Part shown: piece after piece, positions 6,048 to 12,236 of the stretch
Numbering within the stretch: the first letter of the stretch is position 1
Layout: each line of letters starts with the position of its first letter
DNA from: AC-69 sp044869895
GTDB taxonomy: Bacteria > Actinomycetota > UBA4738 > HRBIN12
Length of the DNA: 16,145 bases
Direction: 5' to 3'
Assembly: GCA_044869895.1 (NCBI GenBank)
Contig: JBIOXZ010000175.1
Location: 1 to 16,145 of the forward strand
Translations under genes and position numbers: made by a program
The notes under the pieces: model-generated
Databases searched by the model: none
What the model saw: only the letters and a program-made list of their open reading frames with translations
Told to the model about the DNA's origin: nothing

Positions 6048-7764
6048 TGTGGAACGGCTCTTTCGAACCCTGGACGAGCTCGACGCCCCCGTTGCGTGGC
6101 CCGACGTCGAGCGCAGACACCCCGGCACCCCCCTTCCCGGGCGGGAACGAGGCCGTAGGATCCTCGCGACCGCCGTCGCCCTCGCCGTCGCGTCCGTGGG
6201 GATCGTCGTCGCAGTTCGAGCGTTTCGACACGCGCCGTCCCAACAGACCCTCGGTTCGCCCAGGAACGGGCGGATCGCCTACGTGGAGACCCACGAGCCG
6301 GGCAGCGGCCCGTGGAGTGTGGCTGACATCGAACCCGACGGTTCAGGGAGGCGGCTGCTGACCGCTGAGCCCGGCAGGTACGGCGAGCCGGCTTGGTCAC
6401 CAGATGGATCGAAGCTCGCACTGACGCTCACCGTCGGAACCAGGACCAGTCGGATCGCGACCATGAACGGAGACGGCTCGGACCTGACTGAGTTCACTCA
6501 CTGCGGCCCGCCGGAGTGCCTGGGCGATACCTCGCCGGCATGGGCTCCGGACGGCTCACGGATCGCTTGGGCGAGGGTCAGCGGTGCTGGTGCAGTCATC
6601 CCTGAATCGATATTCGTACAGGGTGGGGAACCGCCGACCCTTGCCCTGCCGGGCCTCGCCTCCGTCGGCGGGCTCACCTGGGCTCGGGACGGCAACGCGA
6701 TCGCGTTTGCCGCTCGTGAGGAGGGTCAACAGCGCTTTTCCATCTATGTCGTGGACGTCGGCGACGGCACCGTGTCCCGACTCACTGACTGTCCGGTATC
6801 CGAATGCGCCCTCGGGGATCTCCACCCGTCGTGGTCGCCCGACGGATCGAGCATCGTCTTCGCCCGAGACGACGACCTCTACGTGATGAACGCTGACGGC
6901 TCCGAGGTGGGGCTTCTCTACTCGTGCGGGCCCTCATGCACGGCGATGCAGCCCGTCTGGTCACCGGACGGGACGGAGGTGGCGTTCGCGGTGGAGACTG
7001 ACGGCCAGCGGGACCTCTTCGTGATGGCGGCCGACGGATCGGACGTTCGCCGACTCACGGACACTCCGGTCGATGAATCTTCGCCCACCTGGCAATCGGT
7101 GGGTGCGACGGGTCCGATCCCTTCCCCATCGGGCATGAGGGAACGCGCGGTTGGTCGGTGCGTCCACGTCGAGACCGCCGGCGACTTCGACGGCGACGGC
7201 CTTCCAGATCGAGCGGAACTGTTCGACGAGGTCCCCCGGGAGGAAACCTGTCACCAGGACGTCTCGCCGTACCTGCGGATCGAGGTGCGCTTCGGGTCAG
7301 GAGACAGATTCGCTGCGCCGTTCAAGTACTGCAGCGGCGGAACATGCGGTGGGGTGTTCACTTCGACCGATCTGGATGCCGACGGACACGATGAGTTGGT
7401 GATCGACGTGGGACCCGGCGCCGCGATAGCGTTCGTGGAGTTCTTCCGAGTCGACCCCGACGGGATCCATCCACTGATGATCCAAGGGCCCGCCGATCCC
7501 CCCTTCGTGAAACCAGGGGCGGCCGTTCTCGGCGGAGGGTTCGATTCCCTCTCCCAGAGCCCGGTCCAGTGCCGAGTTGACTCGGATGGCCGCCCCCTGC
7601 TCGTGTCCATCCATGCCGAAGCCAGGGGGAGTCCTTCCGACCCCTGGCGGGTCCACCGGACCACTATGGTCCTCCACGGCGACCAGCTCGTGGTCGTCTC
7701 GACGAGCGAGGTAGCGGAGCCCTGGACGATGACGTGGTCCTTGTTCTTGAACGATTGCACCTAG
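6040..7764 (+). CDS. Single-pass membrane protein with TolB-like propeller and FG-GAP/calcium-type C-terminal domain, copy 2
   Basis: 574 aa. Residues 1-40 are cytoplasmic, with FRTLDELDAPVAWPDVERR aligning without gaps to the copy-1 partner (F..LD....P..W..[IV]E.R.P). A membrane helix spans about 41-62. A PD40/TolB propeller (about 75-352) has blade motifs at Trp119, 168, 214, 265 and 307. Three inter-blade loops carry close Cys pairs: 155/160, 251/256 and 296/300. After a short Pro/Ser linker, residues 366-574 form a different domain with two acidic loops of DxDxDGxxD type (DFDGDGLPD at 382-390 and DLDADGHD at 444-451), as in FG-GAP or calcium-binding repeats, plus further Cys. It lacks the second propeller of copy 1, so the outer module has been exchanged or evolved separately. 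A sensor or anti-sigma role is inferred from context. Confidence 0.8.
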   Translation: MVDVERLFRTLDELDAPVAWPDVERRHPGTPLPGRERGRRILATAVALAVASVGIVVAVRAFRHAPSQQTLGSPRNGRIAYVETHEPGSGPWSVADIEPDGSGRRLLTAEPGRYGEPAWSPDGSKLALTLTVGTRTSRIATMNGDGSDLTEFTHCGPPECLGDTSPAWAPDGSRIAWARVSGAGAVIPESIFVQGGEPPTLALPGLASVGGLTWARDGNAIAFAAREEGQQRFSIYVVDVGDGTVSRLTDCPVSECALGDLHPSWSPDGSSIVFARDDDLYVMNADGSEVGLLYSCGPSCTAMQPVWSPDGTEVAFAVETDGQRDLFVMAADGSDVRRLTDTPVDESSPTWQSVGATGPIPSPSGMRERAVGRCVHVETAGDFDGDGLPDRAELFDEVPREETCHQDVSPYLRIEVRFGSGDRFAAPFKYCSGGTCGGVFTSTDLDADGHDELVIDVGPGAAIAFVEFFRVDPDGIHPLMIQGPADPPFVKPGAAVLGGGFDSLSQSPVQCRVDSDGRPLLVSIHAEARGSPSDPWRVHRTTMVLHGDQLVVVSTSEVAEPWTMTWSLFLNDCT

Positions 7765-7796
7765 AACGCTGCTCAGGGACGACACCGTCTTCGGGC

Positions 7797-7802
7797 TAGC
7801 AT
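7797..7802 (+). promoter_or_regulatory. Candidate -10 box of a leaderless folP promoter
   Basis: TAGCAT at 7797-7802 is 6 nt before ATG 7809, with no Shine-Dalgarno between and no clear -35. A promoter here would restart transcription of the folate genes after the inserted sigma/propeller cassettes. Confidence 0.35.
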
Positions 7803-7808
7803 GGGTGT

Positions 7809-8657
7809 ATGGGCCGCGGACCGGTCTGGCGCGTGGGGGACGTTGAGATCGACTGCGGCGAGCGAACGCTCGTCATGGGCATCCTGAACGTCACGCCCGA
7901 CTCGTTCTCCGACGGTGGGCGGTACCTCGATCACGGCGCGGCGGTGGCCCGGGGGATCGAGATGGTCGACGAGGGCGCCGACTTCATCGATGTCGGCGGC
8001 GAGTCGACCCGCCCGGGGTCTGATCCGGTCTCCCCCGACGAGGAGCGGGACCGTGTCGTCCCGGTCATCGAGACGCTCGCCGGGAAGGTCCCCGTCCCGA
8101 TCTCGGTCGACACGCGGAAGCCCACCGTGGCGAAAACCGCGCTCGAAGCCGGCGCGCTGATCGTGAACGACATCTCGGGCGCCCGGGACCCGGAGATGTT
8201 CGCGGTGGCCCGGGAGGCCGGCGCTGGCATGGTCCTCATGCACATGAAGGGCGAGCCGAAGACCATGCAGGTCGCGCCCCAATACGACGACGTGGTGGCC
8301 GAGGTCCACGAGTACCTCCGGGAACGGATCGAGGCCGCCGAGTTCGCAGGCATCGCGCCCGAGCGGCTGTGCGTCGACCCGGGCATCGGGTTCGGAAAGG
8401 ACCTCCAGCAGAACCTGACGCTGATGCACCACGTGGAAATGCTCCTCGACCTGGGCCCACCGGTGCTGGTCGGCCCCTCGCGCAAGCGGTTCATCGGGGC
8501 GCTCCTGGACCTGCCGGAAGACCACCGGGTCGAGGGGACCGCCGGCGCCGTGGCCTGGCTCGTGAGCCGAGGTGCGCATATCGTTCGGGTGCACGACGTC
8601 AGGGAGATGGTCCGCGTCGTCCGGGTAGTGGATGCCATCGAGCGGGCGGAGCGGTGA
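7809..8657 (+). CDS. folP: Dihydropteroate synthase FolP
   Basis: Condenses 6-hydroxymethyl-7,8-dihydropterin pyrophosphate with p-aminobenzoate; the target of sulfonamides. 282 aa, full length for the family. Visible family motifs are NVTPDSFSDGG (27-37), ESTRPG (65-70), SVDTRK with Asp101, VNDISG (119-124), VDPGIGFGK (189-197) and SRKRF with Lys226 (224-228), ending with RVHD (260-263), all of which line the pterin and pABA sites. All key residues appear intact. The ATG at 7809 gives the usual short N-terminus before the first TIM-barrel strand. The gene overlaps the next by GTGA at 8654-8657. Confidence 0.97.
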   Translation: MGRGPVWRVGDVEIDCGERTLVMGILNVTPDSFSDGGRYLDHGAAVARGIEMVDEGADFIDVGGESTRPGSDPVSPDEERDRVVPVIETLAGKVPVPISVDTRKPTVAKTALEAGALIVNDISGARDPEMFAVAREAGAGMVLMHMKGEPKTMQVAPQYDDVVAEVHEYLRERIEAAEFAGIAPERLCVDPGIGFGKDLQQNLTLMHHVEMLLDLGPPVLVGPSRKRFIGALLDLPEDHRVEGTAGAVAWLVSRGAHIVRVHDVREMVRVVRVVDAIERAER

Positions 8658-9565
8658 TCGACCTCCAGCGCCGGCAGGCCCGCGTGTCTGGCGTCGACAT
8701 GGACTTCATCGAGGAAGGGGACCCGGAGAATCCGGCGGTGGTGTTCCTCCACGGCTTCCCTACGTCGTCGTTCCTGTGGCGGGAGTTCGTGCCCCTGTTC
8801 GCGCCGTGGACACACGTCATCGCGCCCGACCTGCTCGGATGCGGACGCTCCGGGATGCCGGAGGAGGGTGAACTTCACATCCGAGCCCAAGTGGGATACA
8901 TCCGGGAGCTCCTGGCGGGACTCGGCGTGGACGGCTTCGCCGTGGTCGGTCACGGCCACGGCGGCGGCATCGCGCAGCTCCTCGCGATGGAGGGCGGGGT
9001 CGAGGCCATGGTCCTGGTCGACTCCATCGCGTTCGACGCGTGGCCGAGCGAGACGACGAGAGCCCTGCGGCGGTCGGCGCCCGAGGACCAACGCGAGGTA
9101 GTGGTCGGCGAGGCGTTCGATGCGTTCCTCCGTCGAGCCATATACAAGCCGGAGCGTCGCACGGACGATCTCCGCGATGCGTACCTGGCTCCGTTCTTGG
9201 GCCAGGATGGGGTGCGCGCGTTCTTCCGAGGGATCGACGCGGCCGACGGCCTCGGGCTCACCGGCCGGGAGGACGAGCTGGCCAGGCTCGGCTCTCCGAC
9301 GCTCATCCTGTGGGGCGAAGAGGATCCCTACCTTTCGGTGGAGGTGGGGGAACGGCTGAACGACGCCATCCCAACCTCGAGCCTGGCGGTCCTGCCGGGC
9401 TGCTCCTACCTGTTGCCGGAGGACGCGCCGGAGACCATCGCGCCGCTCGCGTTCGACTATCTTCGATCGAAGTACCTCCGGCGGCCGCACTCGCACGGCG
9501 AGCCGGGGGCCGTGCCCATCTCGCTGGAACGGCGATCGTCCGGCGTGGAGGAGGCACGTTCGTGA
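8654..9565 (+). CDS. Alpha/beta-hydrolase fold protein lacking canonical nucleophile and His (probable pseudoenzyme)
   Basis: 303 aa from GTG 8654, which overlaps the folP stop (GTGA). The fold is clear: strand and oxyanion motif VVFLHGFPTSSFLW (29-42), PDLLGCGRSG (58-67), the elbow region VVGHGHGGGIAQLLA, and WGEEDPY with the acid Asp224. At the nucleophile elbow the usual G-H-S/D-x-G-G reads G-H-G-H-G-G, so position 101 is Gly (GGC, 8954-8956). The usual late G-H motif reads PGCSYLLPEDAPE, with Tyr252 in the His place. Two of the three triad members are therefore absent. The gene is coupled on both sides (folP upstream, folB downstream), so it is kept in the operon despite the changes. It may be a binding or scaffold protein, or use other chemistry. 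No function is known. Confidence 0.85.
   Translation: MIDLQRRQARVSGVDMDFIEEGDPENPAVVFLHGFPTSSFLWREFVPLFAPWTHVIAPDLLGCGRSGMPEEGELHIRAQVGYIRELLAGLGVDGFAVVGHGHGGGIAQLLAMEGGVEAMVLVDSIAFDAWPSETTRALRRSAPEDQREVVVGEAFDAFLRRAIYKPERRTDDLRDAYLAPFLGQDGVRAFFRGIDAADGLGLTGREDELARLGSPTLILWGEEDPYLSVEVGERLNDAIPTSSLAVLPGCSYLLPEDAPETIAPLAFDYLRSKYLRRPHSHGEPGAVPISLERRSSGVEEARS
9547..9554 (+). promoter_or_regulatory. Shine-Dalgarno for folB
   Basis: GGAGGAGG at 9547-9554, 7 nt before GTG 9562, fixes the folB start inside the end of the preceding gene. The longer reading of this frame upstream is only a shadow of that gene. Confidence 0.7.
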
Positions 9566-9918
9566 CGACCTCGAGGCTGTTCCTGACGGGCATCGCCGCG
9601 AGCGGTCGGCACGGCGCCAACCCCGGTGAGAAGGATCATCCCCAGGACTTCGTGGTCGACCTCGACGTCGAGGTGGAGGCCTCCTCGGACGAGATCGCCG
9701 CGACGGCCGATTACCGCAAGCTCATCCGAACGGCTCGGGACGTCGTGGCCGGGGAATCGCTCGACCTCCTGGAGTCCCTCGCCGCTGCGGTCGCCCAAGC
9801 CGTAGCCGGTATCCCCGGGGTCGTCCGGGCCACGGCCATCGTGCACAAGCCCAGCGCGGCCCGGTCCAGCGAGATCCAGGGGATCGCCGCCGCGGCCACC
9901 GTCGGGTCCGGGGGCTGA
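9562..9918 (+). CDS. folB: Dihydroneopterin aldolase FolB
   Basis: Cleaves 7,8-dihydroneopterin to 6-hydroxymethyl-7,8-dihydropterin and glycolaldehyde. 118 aa, normal for the family. It starts with LFLTGIAASGRHGANPGEK, equivalent to the family's HG-x-x-x-x-E segment with the substrate-binding Glu, followed by HPQDFVVDLDVEVE and the late AIVHKPSA with the conserved Lys. The GTG start overlaps the previous stop (GTGA at 9562-9565). The TGA stop at 9916-9918 is in the same frame as folK, which continues open from 9919, so the two genes look like a FolB-FolK fusion split by one codon. Confidence 0.94.
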   Translation: MTTSRLFLTGIAASGRHGANPGEKDHPQDFVVDLDVEVEASSDEIAATADYRKLIRTARDVVAGESLDLLESLAAAVAQAVAGIPGVVRATAIVHKPSAARSSEIQGIAAAATVGSGG

Positions 9919-9942
9919 GCCTCGACGGACGCGAAGGAGACC

Positions 9943-10440
9943 ATCGCTTACCTGGGCCTCGGCTCCAACCTCAGCGACCGGCTGGGGAACCTCCAGCGCG
10001 CCGTGGAGCTGCTCGCGACGCGGCCGGGGCTTCGCGTCGAGCGGTCATCGCGGGTCTACGAGACCGACCCGGTCGGCGGCCCTCCCCAACCCGAGTACCT
10101 GAACGCCGTCGTCGAGGTGAAGACCACGCTGTCGCCTCACGATCTGCTCGCGGCGTGTATGGACGTGGAACAGCGCATGGGCAGGACGCGGGGGGAACGG
10201 TGGGGCCCACGGATCATCGACGTCGACGTGCTGGTGTACGACGAGGAGGAGGTCGACGAACCCGACCTCGTCGTCCCCCACCCACGGATGCACGAGCGGG
10301 CCTTCGTCCTCGTTCCGCTGCTGGAGCTGAACCCCGATCCGCCCCTTCCCGGCAGCGACCGGATCTCCGAACGTCGACTCGCTCCGACGGCGATCCTCGG
10401 CGTCCGCCCGTTCGCCCCGCCGCTCGTTGTTCCGCGCTGA
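9943..10440 (+). CDS. folK: 2-amino-4-hydroxy-6-hydroxymethyldihydropteridine pyrophosphokinase FolK, no canonical start codon
   Basis: Transfers pyrophosphate from ATP to 6-hydroxymethyl-7,8-dihydropterin, making the FolP substrate. The essential N-terminal AYLGLGSNLSDR is encoded at 9946-9981. The later motifs ERWGPR and IIDVDVLVYD (the magnesium-binding Asp pair) and the end VPHPRMHERAFVL are standard. The first in-frame ATG/GTG/TTG is GTG 10003, which would delete the GLGSNL motif, so it cannot be the real start. Back to the in-frame folB TGA (9916) the codons are all non-canonical. The start given here, ATC 9943, follows AAGGAG (9934-9939) by 3 nt and yields 165 aa, a normal length. Alternatives are ACG 9925, CTG 9952, TGA readthrough from folB, or a sequence error. 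The gene's identity is certain; its start is not. Confidence 0.9.
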   Translation: MAYLGLGSNLSDRLGNLQRAVELLATRPGLRVERSSRVYETDPVGGPPQPEYLNAVVEVKTTLSPHDLLAACMDVEQRMGRTRGERWGPRIIDVDVLVYDEEEVDEPDLVVPHPRMHERAFVLVPLLELNPDPPLPGSDRISERRLAPTAILGVRPFAPPLVVPR

Positions 10441-10445
10441 CTTGG

Positions 10446-10451
10446 GATACT
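10446..10451 (+). promoter_or_regulatory. Candidate -10 box of a leaderless promoter for the pantothenate genes
   Basis: GATACT at 10446-10451 is 7 nt before ATG 10459, in an 18-nt gap after folK. There is no Shine-Dalgarno, and TTGTTC at 10426-10431 is too close to be a normal -35. It could start a separate DUF2520-panC transcript. Confidence 0.35.
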
Positions 10452-10458
10452 CGGCTCG

Positions 10459-11322
10459 ATGGACGTCGCCGTCATCGGTGCTGGTCGCGTGGGCATGGCG
10501 CTCGCCGTCCGGTTGCTCGAGGCCGGCCACCGCATCGTGGCAATCTCCGGCCGAGCGGGCACCGTCGATCGTGCCGCGCGATACCTCCCGGGTGTGCCGA
10601 TCCGTCCGCCACCGATCGCGGCTCGTGGGACGGAGGTCGTGATCATCGGCACGCCGGATGACCTGATCGAACCGACGGCATCGTCGCTTGCCGACCAGGG
10701 CGCACTCGGCAAGGGTCAGTCGGCGATCCACCTGTCCGGGGCCACATCGCTCGGCGCGCTCTCGACTCCGCGAGCGGCCGGCGCCGAGGTTCTGTCCGTC
10801 CATCCCCTCCAGACCTTCCCAGACGTCGATTCGGCCCTGACCCGGATCGCCGGTAGCGGGATCTCGGTGACCGCCCTGTCCGAGGCCGGGTACGAGCTGG
10901 GGGAGCGGCTGGCCCGCGACGTCGGCGGGCGGTCCTTCCGCCTGGCCGACGAAGCCAAGCCGATCTATCACGCGGCCGCGGTGTTCGCCTCCAACTACCT
11001 GGTCGCGATCACGGCGCTCGCCGACGAGCTCTTCCGCGATGCGGGCGTGCCGGAGCCTGCCGAGCTCTTCCTCCCACTCCAGCGGGCCACCCTGGACAAC
11101 GTCGCAACCATGGGCCCCACTGTCGCCCTCACCGGGCCGGCGGCACGTGGTGACGCCGGAACAGTGGCCGCGAACCTGGAGGCCTTGGCGAAGCACGCGC
11201 CACAGGCAGTCCCCGCCTACGTCGCGCTGGCCGACGTGGCATTGGACCTCGCGCATCGATCGGGTCGCCTCTCGACCGTCGGGAAAGCGGCGGTGGAGGG
11301 GGTGCTTCACGCGTGGAGGTGA
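10459..11322 (+). CDS. Rossmann-fold and DUF2520 domain protein (6-phosphogluconate-dehydrogenase-like)
   Basis: 287 aa. The N-terminal NAD(P)-binding fold begins MDVAVIGAGRVGMALA, with the GxGxxG loop at residues 7-12. The middle carries VIIGTPDDLI and LSGATSLGAL, with SVHPLQTFPD (about 113-122). The all-helical C-terminal half contains YHAAAVFASNYLVA and a KHAP segment, as in DUF2520 proteins. In actinobacteria this gene commonly sits directly upstream of panC (Rv3603c in M. tuberculosis), and its stop here lies 10 nt inside panC. The architecture resembles ketopantoate reductase, so it may act in pantothenate synthesis, but I know of no settled activity. No panE or panB is visible in the window. 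Confidence 0.88.
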   Translation: MDVAVIGAGRVGMALAVRLLEAGHRIVAISGRAGTVDRAARYLPGVPIRPPPIAARGTEVVIIGTPDDLIEPTASSLADQGALGKGQSAIHLSGATSLGALSTPRAAGAEVLSVHPLQTFPDVDSALTRIAGSGISVTALSEAGYELGERLARDVGGRSFRLADEAKPIYHAAAVFASNYLVAITALADELFRDAGVPEPAELFLPLQRATLDNVATMGPTVALTGPAARGDAGTVAANLEALAKHAPQAVPAYVALADVALDLAHRSGRLSTVGKAAVEGVLHAWR

Positions 11323-12164
11323 TCCGCGCCATCGCCATGGCCCGAAAGGTCTGCGACGCAGCCCGTTCGGCCGGTCGAACGGTTGGTTTCGTCCCCACGA
11401 TGGGAGCGTTCCACGACGGCCACGTGTCGCTGATGCGCCGTGCCCGCGACGAGCGGGACCATGTGGTCGTGTCCATCTTCGTCAACCCGCTCCAGTTCGG
11501 GCCGGACGAGGACCTCTCCCGGTATCCACGCGACGAGGACCGCGACCTGTCGATCGCTGGACAACTCGGGGTGGACGTGGTGTTCGCCCCGAACGTCGAG
11601 GAGATGTACCCGACCGGACAGCCCGAGGTGACCGTGGATCCCGGTCCCCTCGGCGAGCGCCTGGAAGGAGCCGCCCGCCCCGGTCACTTCCGGGGCGTCG
11701 CCACGGTCGTGACCAAGTTGTTCGATGTTGTCGGCCCGAGCACCTCCTATTTCGGGGAGAAGGACGCCCAACAGCTCGCGGTCATCCGGCGGATGGTCCG
11801 GGACCTCTCGCTCCCCATCGAGGTGGAGGGGTGTCCCACCGTCAGGGAACCGGACGGCCTGGCCACGTCGTCGAGGAACGCCTACCTGTCGCCGAAGGAG
11901 CGAGAGGCGGCCGGCTGCCTGTTTCTGGCCCTGTCCGAGGCCGCGCAGATGGCCCGGAGCGGGGAACGAGATGCCGCAACCCTGGTGGCCGCCATGGCCC
12001 GGGAGATCGGCGCAACCCCGGAGGCCAGGATCGACTACGCGTCCGTCGTGGACGATGAGACGTTCGAGGAGGTGTCGACGATCGCCGGCCCCGCCCGGGC
12101 GCTCGTCGCGGCGAGGTTCGGCGAGACCCGCCTGATCGATAACCTCCTGCTCCCGGTGTCCTGA
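11313..12164 (+). CDS. panC: Pantoate--beta-alanine ligase (pantothenate synthetase) PanC
   Basis: ATP-dependent condensation of pantoate with beta-alanine to pantothenate, via a pantoyl-adenylate. 283 aa, normal length. ATP-binding motifs are VPTMGAFHDGH (27-37, with HxGH as HDGH at 34-37) and YFGEKDAQQ (146-154; the Tyr common after KD is Ala here). TSSRNAYLS (185-193) is the KMSKS-like loop. The stop of the preceding gene lies within it. GTG 11313 gives MEVIRAIA, with GGAGGGGG at 11295-11302 upstream; GTG 11319, which would form a GTGA overlap, is the alternative. panD, which follows panC in many actinobacteria, is absent here, so beta-alanine must come from elsewhere. Confidence 0.96.
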   Translation: MEVIRAIAMARKVCDAARSAGRTVGFVPTMGAFHDGHVSLMRRARDERDHVVVSIFVNPLQFGPDEDLSRYPRDEDRDLSIAGQLGVDVVFAPNVEEMYPTGQPEVTVDPGPLGERLEGAARPGHFRGVATVVTKLFDVVGPSTSYFGEKDAQQLAVIRRMVRDLSLPIEVEGCPTVREPDGLATSSRNAYLSPKEREAAGCLFLALSEAAQMARSGERDAATLVAAMAREIGATPEARIDYASVVDDETFEEVSTIAGPARALVAARFGETRLIDNLLLPVS

Positions 12165-12189
12165 ACCGTCGGCCCCGAAGCGTGCCGTG

Positions 12190-12210
12190 GCCCATCCGGT
12201 GGGCGAGAAT
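12190..12210 (+). promoter_or_regulatory. Small hairpin and -10-like box before coaX
   Basis: GCCCA (12190-12194) and TGGGC (12200-12204) can form a 5-bp stem with a 5-nt loop. GAGAAT (12205-12210) follows at once, and a good GGGAGG (12224-12229) precedes GTG 12237 by 7 nt. A short-leader coaX promoter is possible; the hairpin is too weak to call a terminator. Confidence 0.25.
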
Positions 12211-12236
12211 GGCGCCGGCTCACGGGAGGTGGATGC

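Noticed and set aside
2931..7764. The sigma/propeller cassettes as a mobile element
   Set aside because: No transposase, integrase, terminal repeats or target duplication is seen, and base composition matches the neighbours.
7931..9496. Minus-strand open frame of 521 codons opposite folP and the hydrolase
   Set aside because: Shadow of folP and the alpha/beta-hydrolase; low-complexity Ser/Arg-rich translation without recognisable domains.
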